Below are positions 19,000 through 27,168 of a DNA stretch of 64,000 nt, one piece after another. A program made the translations under genes and the position numbers. The notes beneath the pieces are model-generated. The model was not told the origin of the DNA, made no database searches, and saw only the letters and a program-made list of their open reading frames with translations. Location: assembly GCA_029968055.1 (NCBI GenBank), contig JASCNX010000001.1, forward strand, positions 124,001-188,000, read 5' to 3'. Position 1 is the first letter of the stretch. Each line of letters starts with the position of its first letter. Source of the DNA: Xenophilus aerolatus (lineage in GTDB: Bacteria > Pseudomonadota > Gammaproteobacteria > Burkholderiales > Burkholderiaceae_C).

Positions 19000-19908
19000 A
19001 TGCTCAAGCTGACCCTCGATGCCATCGAACTGGTCGATGCCATCGCCCTGCATGGCTCCTTTGCCGCTGCGGCGGCGCGGCTGAACCGGGTGCCCTCGAC
19101 CGTCTCTTACGCCGTGGCCAAGCTCGAGGAGCAACTGGGCCTGCGCCTGTTCGAGCGCCACGGGCCGCGCGTCTCGCTGACCGCGGCGGGGCGCGAGATG
19201 CTGGACGAGGGGCGCTGGTTGCTCAGTGCGGCCGGCGCGCTGGAATCGCGCATGCGCCAGGTCGCGACCGGCTACGAGGCCGAGCTGCGGCTGGTGCACG
19301 ACTCGCTCGTGCCCACCGACGCGCTGATGGACGACATCGCTGCGTTCGAGGCCCTGCGCTGCGGCACACGCCTGCGCATCGGCTGCGAGGCGCTCACCGG
19401 CACCTGGGAGGCGCTGCGCGATGGCCGCGCCGACATCGTGCTCGCCGCGGGCGAGGGGCCGGTCGGCGGCGGCTACCAGACCTTCATGGCCGGCACGCTG
19501 GAGTTCGTGTTCTGCGTGGCGCCGCAGCACCCGCTGGCCCGCACGCGCCGCGCGCTGCGACGCAGCGACCTCATGGAGCACAACGCGATCGTGGTCGGCG
19601 ACACCGCGCGCGCCCTGTCGGAGCGCACCGTGGGCCTGCTGGCGGGCCAGTCGCGCATCACCGTGCCCACCATGGCCGCCAAGATCGCCTGCCAGCGCAG
19701 CGGCCTGGGCCATGGCTTCCTGCCGCGCGCCTGCATCGAGGCCGACCTCGCGCGCGGCAGCCTGGTGGCATTGAAGACCGAAGAAGACCGTGCGCCCGAA
19801 TCCTTCTGGCTCGCATGGAAGACCGGTGCGGAGGGCAAGGCGCTGCAGTGGTGGCGCGATCGCTTGAAGCGCCCGCTGGTGCCGGCGCTGCTGCCCCGTT
19901 CCACCTGA
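19000..19908 (+). CDS. LysR family transcriptional regulator
   Basis: This 302-residue LysR regulator has an N-terminal helix-turn-helix (GSFAAAAARLNRVPSTVSYAV, about residues 18-38), then LEEQLGLRLFERHGPRVSLTAAG and the type 2 periplasmic-binding-like effector domain. I chose ATG at 19000, because GAGG lies nine bases upstream and the protein then begins MLKLTLDAI, as many relatives do. ATG at 18985 would add five residues. It diverges from the isochorismatase/XapX/amidohydrolase/DoxX/MFS operon and is the natural regulator of it. The inducer is unknown. Confidence 0.92.
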   Translation: MLKLTLDAIELVDAIALHGSFAAAAARLNRVPSTVSYAVAKLEEQLGLRLFERHGPRVSLTAAGREMLDEGRWLLSAAGALESRMRQVATGYEAELRLVHDSLVPTDALMDDIAAFEALRCGTRLRIGCEALTGTWEALRDGRADIVLAAGEGPVGGGYQTFMAGTLEFVFCVAPQHPLARTRRALRRSDLMEHNAIVVGDTARALSERTVGLLAGQSRITVPTMAAKIACQRSGLGHGFLPRACIEADLARGSLVALKTEEDRAPESFWLAWKTGAEGKALQWWRDRLKRPLVPALLPRST

Positions 19909-19920
19909 AGGCGGCTGCGC

Positions 19921-20793
19921 TCAGCGCAGCGTCTGCAGGTAGGCCGCGATGTCGCGTGCGTCCTGCTCGGTCACGCCCATCTGGGGCATCGCCGTGCCCG
20001 GCTTCACGGCCCGGGTCTCGCGCAGCCAGCGCACCATGCCTTCCGGCGTGTGGTCGAGCACGCCCGCGATGCGCGTGCGGCGGCCCATGCCGGCCAGTGG
20101 CGGGCCGACCTGCACCTGCGAGCCCGTCACCCCGGGGATGGTGTGGCAGGCATTGCAGGCGTACTGCGTCAGGGCCCGCTGCCCGCGCGCCGCGTCGGCC
20201 ACCCGCAGCGGCGCATCGGCCGCGGGGCCGCAGGCACCCGGCGCCGCGCCGGGCTGGCCGTCGTCGGAGGTGACGGCCCACCGGCCGCCCGTCATCGCGG
20301 CATAGCGCTCGGGCGTGAGCGTGGGCAGCGTGTCGACGAAGGCCACCACCGCCCAGAGTTCGGCGTCCGACAGCCGATGCTCCCAGGCCGGCATGCCGCT
20401 CATCTTGATGCCGTGGCGCGTGATCCAGTACAGCTCGCGCGGCTCCCAGCGGCGGCGGGCATCCACCAGCGGCCCGGGCAGGGGCTGCATGCTGCGGCCG
20501 ATCTCGCCCTGGGCGACGCCGGGGCCGCCGTGGCACTGCACGCACTTCTGCTGGTAGCAGGCCGCGCCGCGTGCGATGCGGGCCGGGTCGTCCATCGCGG
20601 GCGCCTCGACGCCGCGCGCCCGCAGCCGCACCGATCGGTGCATCGCATGTTCGAGCAGGGCGTAGACCGACTGGAAGTGCTGCTTCGTCGCCCCGACGTC
20701 GTACAGCCCGGCCTGAAGCACCACCGCGCCCACGGCCGCGCCCAGCGCGGCCGCGACGGCGAGGGTGAGCGTGACGGTCTTGAGGGTGCCCAT
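19921..20793 (-). CDS. Membrane-anchored diheme cytochrome c
   Basis: This 290-residue protein has an N-terminal transmembrane helix or uncleaved signal (residues 7-27), then two cytochrome c domains. The heme sites are CVQCH at 84-88 and CNACH at 213-217; Met ligands are probably in KMSGMP near 130 and AMPQMG near 267. The linker of about 50 residues is rich in Gly, Ala and Pro. It is divergent from the oxidase operon, 77 bases away, so it probably donates electrons to that oxidase or links it to a periplasmic dehydrogenase. It is convergent with the LysR gene. The pairing is by position only. Confidence 0.88.
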   Translation of the reverse strand: MGTLKTVTLTLAVAAALGAAVGAVVLQAGLYDVGATKQHFQSVYALLEHAMHRSVRLRARGVEAPAMDDPARIARGAACYQQKCVQCHGGPGVAQGEIGRSMQPLPGPLVDARRRWEPRELYWITRHGIKMSGMPAWEHRLSDAELWAVVAFVDTLPTLTPERYAAMTGGRWAVTSDDGQPGAAPGACGPAADAPLRVADAARGQRALTQYACNACHTIPGVTGSQVQVGPPLAGMGRRTRIAGVLDHTPEGMVRWLRETRAVKPGTAMPQMGVTEQDARDIAAYLQTLR

Positions 20794-20869
20794 CGGTTCA
20801 AGCCATTGTCCGACGCGAGGCGTTGCGATCGTGTCGGCCGATGCCGCCGACGGCCCGCAACAATGGGCC

Positions 20870-21307
20870 ATGTCCTCGACGCTTGCTGCACCTTCGCGCC
20901 CTGTCGTTTCGCAGCGCGGCGCGGGTGCGCGCGTCATGCTGCGCGGCGTGGGCGCGCTCGTCGGGCTGCTGGTGCTCGGCGGCTGCGACGGCGGCAGGCC
21001 CTTCGCGGCGCAGGCCGCCGACCGGGCACCGCAGATCGAGCGGGGCCGCGTGCTGCTGGCCCAGTACCAGTGCGGCAGCTGCCACACCATCCCGGGTGTG
21101 GCCGATGCTCGCGGTCGGCAGGCGGGCACGCTGGACGGCTTCGGGGCGCGCAGCTACATCGCGGGGCGGCTGCCCAACGAGCTGCCGGTGCTGGCGGCCT
21201 GGATCGCCGACCCGCGCGCGCTGGTGCCCACGACCACCATGCCGTCGATGGGCGCCTCGGCGGACGATGCGCTGGCCATGGCGACCTACCTGAACGCCCT
21301 GGAATGA
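20870..21307 (+). CDS. Monoheme cytochrome c lipoprotein, oxidase-associated
   Basis: This is a small class I cytochrome c. From ATG 20870 the product has 145 residues. A hydrophobic segment ends in a lipobox LGGC (Cys 39), followed by the heme motif CGSCH (68-72) and a probable distal Met in PTTTMPSMG near residue 125. A second ATG at 20936 begins MLRGVGALVG and would give a 123-residue protein with a more normal signal peptide. That shorter form may be the true one. Its stop overlaps the ATG of subunit II by four bases, so it is the first gene of the oxidase operon. Confidence 0.85.
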   Translation: MSSTLAAPSRPVVSQRGAGARVMLRGVGALVGLLVLGGCDGGRPFAAQAADRAPQIERGRVLLAQYQCGSCHTIPGVADARGRQAGTLDGFGARSYIAGRLPNELPVLAAWIADPRALVPTTTMPSMGASADDALAMATYLNALE

Positions 21308-22266
21308 GCGAAGGCATGTCCCGGCCGGCGCAGTCGGCGCTGCACGTGGGCGGCCCGGTGGCCGACACCCTGCTCGACGTGACGACGGTGCTGACCGTCG
21401 GCGCGGTGCTGATCTTCGGCGGCGTGATGCTGCTGCTGGCGATGTCGCTGCACGGTGGGCCGCGCCCGGTGCGGGCACGCTGGTGGCTGCTGGGCGGCGG
21501 CATCGCGTTCCCGGTCGCCGTGCTGTCGACGCTCTTCGTCTACGGCGAGCGCCACCGTCCCGCCTGGCGGCCTGTGCCGCCGGCCGATGCACTCGTTGTC
21601 TCCGTCACCGGACGCATGTGGTGGTGGGAGGTGCGCTACGACGACCCGCGCACCGGCCGGCGCTTCGCGACGGCCAACGAAATCCGCCTGCCGGCCGGGC
21701 GGCCGGTGTACTTCGCACTTGCCAGCGAGGACGTGATCCACAGCTTCTGGGTGCCGGCGCTCGGCGGCAAGATGGACATGGTGCCCGGCCGCATGCAGCA
21801 CCTGCTGCTGCAGGCCGACGCGCCCGGCCGCTGGCGCGGCCAGTGCGCCGAATATTGCGGCGAGCAGCATGCGCGCATGGCGCTCGACGTGGTGGCGCTG
21901 GCGCCGGCCGACTTCGAGGCCTGGGCCGATGCGCAGGCGCGACCCGTGCCGCCGCAGGATGCGCGCAACGTGCACGCCGGCCGCGCGGCCTTCCTGGCCC
22001 ACCGCTGCGACGCCTGCCACGCCGTTCGCGGCCTGACCTCGCCGGACCCGGACGGGCGCGACGGGCGCCGCGGCCCCGACCTCACGCACGTGGGCGGCCG
22101 GCTGTCGCTGGGCGCCGCCACCGTGCCCAACACGCCCGAGGCGATGCGCGAGTGGGTCGCCCACACGCAGCAGCTCAAGCCGGGCGTGCGCATGCCGGCC
22201 GGCGAGGGCCGCCTGCCGCCCGCGGCCATCGAGGACATCGCCGCCTGGCTCGGCGCATTGAAGTGA
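21304..22266 (+). CDS. coxB: Cytochrome c oxidase subunit II fused to cytochrome c (caa3 type)
   Basis: This 320-residue subunit II has two transmembrane helices (about residues 26-48 and 60-80) and a periplasmic CuA domain. The CuA ligands are His146, Cys181, Glu183, Cys185, His189 and Met192 (CAEYCGEQHARM). An extra cytochrome c domain follows, with CDACH at 235-239 and a candidate Met ligand at 297. This CuA-cytochrome fusion is the hallmark of caa3 oxidases. It lies between a monoheme lipoprotein and the fused subunit I-III gene, overlapping both. No heme A synthase, Cox11 or Sco gene is in the window, so assembly factors must be elsewhere. Confidence 0.94.
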   Translation: MSEGMSRPAQSALHVGGPVADTLLDVTTVLTVGAVLIFGGVMLLLAMSLHGGPRPVRARWWLLGGGIAFPVAVLSTLFVYGERHRPAWRPVPPADALVVSVTGRMWWWEVRYDDPRTGRRFATANEIRLPAGRPVYFALASEDVIHSFWVPALGGKMDMVPGRMQHLLLQADAPGRWRGQCAEYCGEQHARMALDVVALAPADFEAWADAQARPVPPQDARNVHAGRAAFLAHRCDACHAVRGLTSPDPDGRDGRRGPDLTHVGGRLSLGAATVPNTPEAMREWVAHTQQLKPGVRMPAGEGRLPPAAIEDIAAWLGALK

Positions 22267-24794
22267 TGCAGGAACACGCCGACCGCTTCCCCAGCAGCCT
22301 GCCGCGCCCGCCCGGCGAGCGCGAGGCGCTGGAGCGCGCGTGGGAAAGCCCGCGCGGCTGGCGGCGCTTCACGGCGGTCAACAACACGCACATCGGCGCG
22401 TACTACATCGTCGCGGCGATGGTGTTCTTCGTGCTCGGCGGCATCCTCGCGCTGCTGATGCGCGCGCAGCTGGCGGTGCCGGGCAACGACCTGGTGGGCG
22501 CGGCCACCTACAACCAGCTCTTCACCATGCACGGCACGGTGATGATGTTCCTGTTCGCGGTGCCCATCGTCGAGGCGATCGCGGTCTACCTGCTGCCGGG
22601 CATGCTGGGCGCGCGCGACCTGCCGTTCCCGCGGCTGTCGGCCTATGCCTTCTGGGCCTACGCGATCGGCGGGCTCGCCTTCTTCTGCACGGTGTTCTTC
22701 GGCGCCTCGCCCGACGGCGGCTGGTTCATGTACCCGCCGCTGACCAGCAAGCAGTATTCGCCGGGCGTCGGCGCGGACTTCTGGCTGCTGGGCATCGGCT
22801 TCATCGAGATCTCGGCCATCGCCGGTGCGATCGAGCTGATCATCGGCATCCTCTTCACCCGCGCGCCGGGCATGACGCTGGGCCGCATGCCGGTGTTCGC
22901 CTGGGCGGTGCTGGTGAGCGCGGTGATGATCGTCTTCGCCTTCCCGGCCGTGATCGCCGCCACCACGCTGCTGGAGCTGGAGCGGGCTTTCGACTGGCCC
23001 TTCTTCCTGCCGCAGCGCGGCGGCGACCCGGTGCTGTGGCAGCACCTGTTCTGGTTCTTCGGGCACCCCGAGGTCTACATCATCTTCCTGCCGGCCGCGG
23101 GCATGGTGTCGATGATGGTGCCGACGATGGCCGGCACGCCGCTGGTGGGGCAGCGCGCGGTCGTGTGGGCGCTGGTGGGCGTGGGCGTGGTGAGCTTCCT
23201 GCTGTGGATCCACCACATGTTCGCCACGGGCATCGGCATCACTGCGCTGGTGCTGACCTCGATGGCCAGCTTCGTGGTGGCCATTCCGAGCGGGCTGCAG
23301 GTCTTCGCGTGGATCGCCACCTTCTGGCGCGGGCGGGTGCGCGCGCAGTCGCCCACGCTCTTCCTGCTGGGCTTCCACTTCATCTTCGTGCTGGGCGGCC
23401 TCACGGGCGTCATGGTGGCGGTGCTGCCCTTCGACTGGCAGGCGCACGACAGCTACTTCATCGTCGCGCACCTGCATTACGTGCTCATCGGCGGCATGGT
23501 GTTCCCGGTCTTCGCGGCCATCTACTACTGGCTGCCGGTGTTCAACGGCGCGCGGCTATCGGAGCGGCTGGGGCGTTGGGTCTTTGCACTGATGTTCGGT
23601 GGGTTCAACCTGGCCTTCTTCCCGATGCACATCGCGGGGCTGCTGGGCATGCCGCGGCGCGTGTACACCTATGCCGACGGGCTGGGCTGGAACCTGCTGA
23701 ACCTGCTCTCGACGGTGGGCGCTTTCGTCTTCGCGATCGGCGTGCTGCTGTGCTTCGTCGATGCGGTGCGCGCGCTGCGCCGGCCCGAGCGCGATCATGG
23801 CAACCCGTGGCGGGCCGGCACGCTCGAATGGCTGCCGCCGCGCGACTACGGCGTGCGCAGCATCCCGCAGGTGGGCAGCACCGAGCCGCTGTGGGACCGG
23901 CCCACGCTGGCCGAGGAGGTCGAGGCCGGCCGCCACTGGTTGCCCGGCACCGTCTTCGGCGGCCGCGAGACGCTGGTGACCAGCGTGCGCGCGGCCCGGC
24001 CGCTGCACCTGCTGCGCCTGCCCACCGACGGCTGGCCGCCCTTCCTCGCGGCGGTCGGCACGGCCGGCTTCTTCCTGCTGCTCACGGTGGAGTGGATGGT
24101 GCCGGCCTTCGTCTTCGGCGCCGGCGCCATCGCGTCGATGGTGGTCTGGCTGTGGGGCTCGGACCGGGCGGCGCCGGCCGACCGTGCCGAAGTGGCGACC
24201 GGCGTCTTCGTGCCCGTCGGCGCGACCGGCCGGGGCACCCACTCCTGGTGGGCGGTGGTGGTGCTGGGGGTGGTGGACTTCGCCATCCTGGCCTCCTTCC
24301 TTTACACCTACGTGCACCTCGCGATGGCGCTGGACGTGTGCCCGCCGCCCGGCGCGTCACTCGCGCCGGCCATGGCTTCGGGCGCCAACGCGGCGCTGCT
24401 GGTCGCCGGCTCGCTGCTCATGGCCTGGAGCACGCGTGCCCGGCTCGGCGAGGGCGCCCGTGCGCAGCGCGGCGTGCGCCTGCGCACGGCGCTGGCGCTG
24501 TCGTGCGCTGCCGGGGCGTTCGCATCGGCGCTGGCCGGGCATGCGGCGGTCGGCCTGCAGCCCACGGCCGACGGCTGGAGCGCGGCGGTGGGCGTGCTGC
24601 TGGCCTACCAGGGCTTCCACCTGGCGGTGCTGGCGGTGGTGGGCGTCTACCTGGTGGCGCGCTCGGCGTCTGGCCACCTCGGGCCGCGCGCGCGGGCCAC
24701 GCTCGACAACGTGGCGCTGCTCTGGCACATCGCGACCGCGCAGGGCCTGCTCAGCGAGGCCACGGTGCGCGGCGTGCCGGCTTGGCTGGGCTGA
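22266..24794 (+). CDS. Cytochrome c oxidase subunit I-III fusion with atypical proton channels
   Basis: This 842-residue protein is subunit I (about 1-560) fused to a subunit III-like tail of five or so helices (about 620-842). Heme and copper ligands are all present: His89 (low-spin heme), His267 and Tyr271 (HPEVY), His316/His317, and His402/His404. The D-pathway acid (Asp118) and Glu269 are kept. By my alignment two conserved D-pathway asparagines are Val107 and Ser125, and the K-pathway lysine is Gln345 (IPSGLQVF in place of the usual TGxKVF). The ATG at 22266 overlaps the subunit II stop. Redox activity seems intact; proton pumping efficiency is open to question. Confidence 0.93.
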   Translation: MQEHADRFPSSLPRPPGEREALERAWESPRGWRRFTAVNNTHIGAYYIVAAMVFFVLGGILALLMRAQLAVPGNDLVGAATYNQLFTMHGTVMMFLFAVPIVEAIAVYLLPGMLGARDLPFPRLSAYAFWAYAIGGLAFFCTVFFGASPDGGWFMYPPLTSKQYSPGVGADFWLLGIGFIEISAIAGAIELIIGILFTRAPGMTLGRMPVFAWAVLVSAVMIVFAFPAVIAATTLLELERAFDWPFFLPQRGGDPVLWQHLFWFFGHPEVYIIFLPAAGMVSMMVPTMAGTPLVGQRAVVWALVGVGVVSFLLWIHHMFATGIGITALVLTSMASFVVAIPSGLQVFAWIATFWRGRVRAQSPTLFLLGFHFIFVLGGLTGVMVAVLPFDWQAHDSYFIVAHLHYVLIGGMVFPVFAAIYYWLPVFNGARLSERLGRWVFALMFGGFNLAFFPMHIAGLLGMPRRVYTYADGLGWNLLNLLSTVGAFVFAIGVLLCFVDAVRALRRPERDHGNPWRAGTLEWLPPRDYGVRSIPQVGSTEPLWDRPTLAEEVEAGRHWLPGTVFGGRETLVTSVRAARPLHLLRLPTDGWPPFLAAVGTAGFFLLLTVEWMVPAFVFGAGAIASMVVWLWGSDRAAPADRAEVATGVFVPVGATGRGTHSWWAVVVLGVVDFAILASFLYTYVHLAMALDVCPPPGASLAPAMASGANAALLVAGSLLMAWSTRARLGEGARAQRGVRLRTALALSCAAGAFASALAGHAAVGLQPTADGWSAAVGVLLAYQGFHLAVLAVVGVYLVARSASGHLGPRARATLDNVALLWHIATAQGLLSEATVRGVPAWLG

Positions 24795-24801
24795 GGCGTG
24801 T

Positions 24802-24821
24802 CGCGGGCCCCGGGGCCCGCG
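24802..24821. terminator. GC-rich palindrome between convergent genes
   Basis: A perfect 20-base palindrome built on GGGCCCCGGGGCCC lies in the 28 bases between the oxidase stop and the GST stop. It forms a strong hairpin in either transcript but has no U tract, so it is a likely bidirectional terminator or RNA-stabilising end. Confidence 0.55.
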
Positions 24822-24822
24822 C

Positions 24823-25431
24823 TCAGAGCGACCAGGTCGCCGACAGCGAGGGCCGCGCCGAGAACTCGGCATACCACGCGGCGACGGCCGGATGCCGCTC
24901 CCGCCAGCCGAGGTCCGCGAAGCGCAGGTCCAGGTACCAGAGCGCGCAGGCCACGGTGAGGGTGCCGATGTCGACACGCCCCGGCGCGATCAGCTCGGGA
25001 TGGGCCGACAGGTGCGCGAGCGAGGTCTCTGCCTTGTCGAGCTGCGCCGCGCGCCATTCGGGCCAGCGCAGCGGCTCGGGGCGCGCCACGTCCTCGTAGC
25101 GGGCGATCAGCGCGCCGTCGAGGATGCCGTCGCCCAGGGCCTGCAGGGTCAGCGTCGCCCAGCGCGCGTCGCCACCGGCCGGGAAGAGCGAGCCCTTCGC
25201 CAGGTCGTTGAGGTACTCGCACACCACGCGGCTGTCGTAGAGCACCGCGCCCTCGTCGGTGACGAAGGTCGGCACCTTGCCCAGCGGGTTCTTTTCGATG
25301 ATCGCGCGGTCGCGCGTGACCGGGTTCGCGTTCGACGGCAGCAGCTGCACGCGGTCGTTCAGGCCCAGTTCGTGGGCGGTGACCAGGCACTTGCGGACGT
25401 AGGGCGAGAAGGGGGAGAAGTAGATGTGCAT
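24823..25431 (-). CDS. Glutathione S-transferase family protein
   Basis: This 202-residue protein has a thioredoxin-fold GST N-terminal domain, with SPFSPYVRKCLVTAHELGL at the active-site end (the Ser at residue 6 or 9 is the likely catalytic residue). The loop NPLGKVPTFVTDEGAVLYDSRVVCEYL contains the cis-Pro and the glutathione-binding E/D-S pair. The helical C-terminal domain begins near residue 85. It is the last gene of the operon that starts at 34230, 30 bases after the flavoprotein gene. It may conjugate or isomerise a reactive intermediate, but that is inference. Confidence 0.92.
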   Translation of the reverse strand: MHIYFSPFSPYVRKCLVTAHELGLNDRVQLLPSNANPVTRDRAIIEKNPLGKVPTFVTDEGAVLYDSRVVCEYLNDLAKGSLFPAGGDARWATLTLQALGDGILDGALIARYEDVARPEPLRWPEWRAAQLDKAETSLAHLSAHPELIAPGRVDIGTLTVACALWYLDLRFADLGWRERHPAVAAWYAEFSARPSLSATWSL

Positions 25432-25461
25432 GGTGTTTCTGTGCTTCTGTATTTCAGCGGC

Positions 25462-27168
25462 TCATCGGTCGGGCGCTTGCGCGAGGTGGCGGCCGGCGAT
25501 CCAGCCGAAGGTCAATGCCGGGCCGAGCGTGATGCCCGGCGCGGGGTACTCGCCGCCCATCACCGAGTGCATGTCGTTGCCGGCGGCGTACAGGCCGGGG
25601 ATCGGCCGGCCGGCCGCATCGAGCGCCTGGGCGTTCTCGTTGCAGGCGATGCCGACGGCGGTGCCGATGTCGCCCGCATAGACCTCGACGGCGTAGAACG
25701 GCCCGCGCCGCAGTGGCCCGAGGCAGGGGTTGGGCTGGTGATCGGCGTCACCCAGGTAGCGGTTGTAGGCGGTGCCGCCCTTGCCGAAATCGTCGTCGCG
25801 GCCCTGCTCGGCCAGCGCATTGAAGCGCGCGGCCGTGGCTTCGAGGGCCGCGCCGTCCAGGCCCAGCGCCTCGCCCAGCGCGCGCAGCGTGGGCGCCTTG
25901 TGGAGGTAGCCGGCCTTCACGAGATGTTCGCGCGGCCGGCCACCGGGCAGCGCCAGGCCCATGCCCCACTTCTCCATGAAGTCGTGGTCGCACACCAGGT
26001 ACGCCGGCAGCGTGGGCACGGCCTCGTGCGAGCGGTACATGGCGCGCACGAACTCGTGGTACGAGGTCGACTCGTTGACGAAGCGCTGCGCCGCACCGTT
26101 GACGGCCATCAGGCCCGGCTTGGCCCGGTCCCACACGAGGTGCGGGTAGCGGGTCACGCTGCCGTCGGGGCGCTGCAGCACCGACACTGGCGCCCAGAAG
26201 GCCGGGTTGGTGTGGCCCCGGCCCAGCACGGCGCCGGCGTCGCGCGCCAGCGCGATGCCCTCGCCGCGGTTGCCCTCGGGCGACATCGACCAGGGGCCGG
26301 TGGGCTGCGGATACTGTTCGCCGCGCAGTGCCTCGCTCCACGGGAAGCCGCCGGTCGCGATGACCACGCCACGGCGTGCCCTGATGCGCATGGGGCGGCC
26401 CCGACGCACCACGGTGACGCCGGTCACGGCGCCGTCCTCGCGTTCGAGCTGTTGCAGCGGCGTGCCCAGCCAGTAGTCGATCTTGCGGTCCAGCACGCTC
26501 TTGAAGAGGCGTGCCGCCAGCGCGTTACCCAGCACGACGCGGGTGCCGCGGTGGTAGCCGCGCAGCCGGTCGGCGAAGTAGCGCAGCACCAGCTTCATGC
26601 CTTCGCGCCAGGACTTGAAGGACTTCGTGACGGCCAGCAGGTGCTTGGCGTCGGTCATCGTGATCATCATGCCGCCGAGCACCATGAACTCGGGCAGCGG
26701 GTCACGCAGTTCCTTGAACTTCGGGCCGAGTTCGCGGCCGTCGAACATGGCCGGGTCGAGCGAGCGGCCGCCCATCGCGGCGCCCTCCCGGTCGGGGTGG
26801 TAGTCGGGCGAGAAGCTGCGCGCCACGAGGCGCACGGCCGTGTGCTTCTCGAAGTAGTCGACCATGCCCGCGCCCTCGCGCAGGAAGGCCTGCTGCAGCG
26901 CGGCCGGGGCGGCATCGCCCACGGTGTTGCGCATGTACGTCCATGCCTTCTCGAAGCTGTCCGGGTGGCCGACCTTGGCGGACTGCGCGTTGAGCGGCGC
27001 CCACACGGCGCCGCCCGACACGGCGGTGGAGCCGCCCACGCGCTCGGTCTTCTCGACCAGCAGCACGCTGCAGCCCTCGATCTTCGCGGTGAGCGCCGCG
27101 GCCATGCCGCCCGCGCCCGCGCCGACCACGACGACGTCGTACTCGGCGTCCCAGGTGCCGGCCGTCAT
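25462..27168 (-). CDS. FAD-dependent dehydrogenase, 3-ketosteroid delta1-dehydrogenase-like
   Basis: This 568-residue flavoprotein belongs to the fumarate reductase/KstD group. The N-terminus has VVVVGAGAGGMAAALTA and VEKTERVGGSTAVSGGAVW for FAD binding. The C-terminal PGLYAAGNDMHSVMGG, then EYPAPGITLGPALTFG, closely resembles the KstD substrate site. In KstD enzymes a Tyr and Gly four apart (here Y-P-A-P-G) bind the 3-keto group and assist proton transfer. It should therefore introduce a double bond alpha-beta to a ring ketone. Its ATG overlaps the upstream SDR stop by four bases. The true substrate may be any cyclic ketone; no classic steroid-degradation gene is in the window. Confidence 0.88.
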   Translation of the reverse strand: MTAGTWDAEYDVVVVGAGAGGMAAALTAKIEGCSVLLVEKTERVGGSTAVSGGAVWAPLNAQSAKVGHPDSFEKAWTYMRNTVGDAAPAALQQAFLREGAGMVDYFEKHTAVRLVARSFSPDYHPDREGAAMGGRSLDPAMFDGRELGPKFKELRDPLPEFMVLGGMMITMTDAKHLLAVTKSFKSWREGMKLVLRYFADRLRGYHRGTRVVLGNALAARLFKSVLDRKIDYWLGTPLQQLEREDGAVTGVTVVRRGRPMRIRARRGVVIATGGFPWSEALRGEQYPQPTGPWSMSPEGNRGEGIALARDAGAVLGRGHTNPAFWAPVSVLQRPDGSVTRYPHLVWDRAKPGLMAVNGAAQRFVNESTSYHEFVRAMYRSHEAVPTLPAYLVCDHDFMEKWGMGLALPGGRPREHLVKAGYLHKAPTLRALGEALGLDGAALEATAARFNALAEQGRDDDFGKGGTAYNRYLGDADHQPNPCLGPLRRGPFYAVEVYAGDIGTAVGIACNENAQALDAAGRPIPGLYAAGNDMHSVMGGEYPAPGITLGPALTFGWIAGRHLAQAPDR

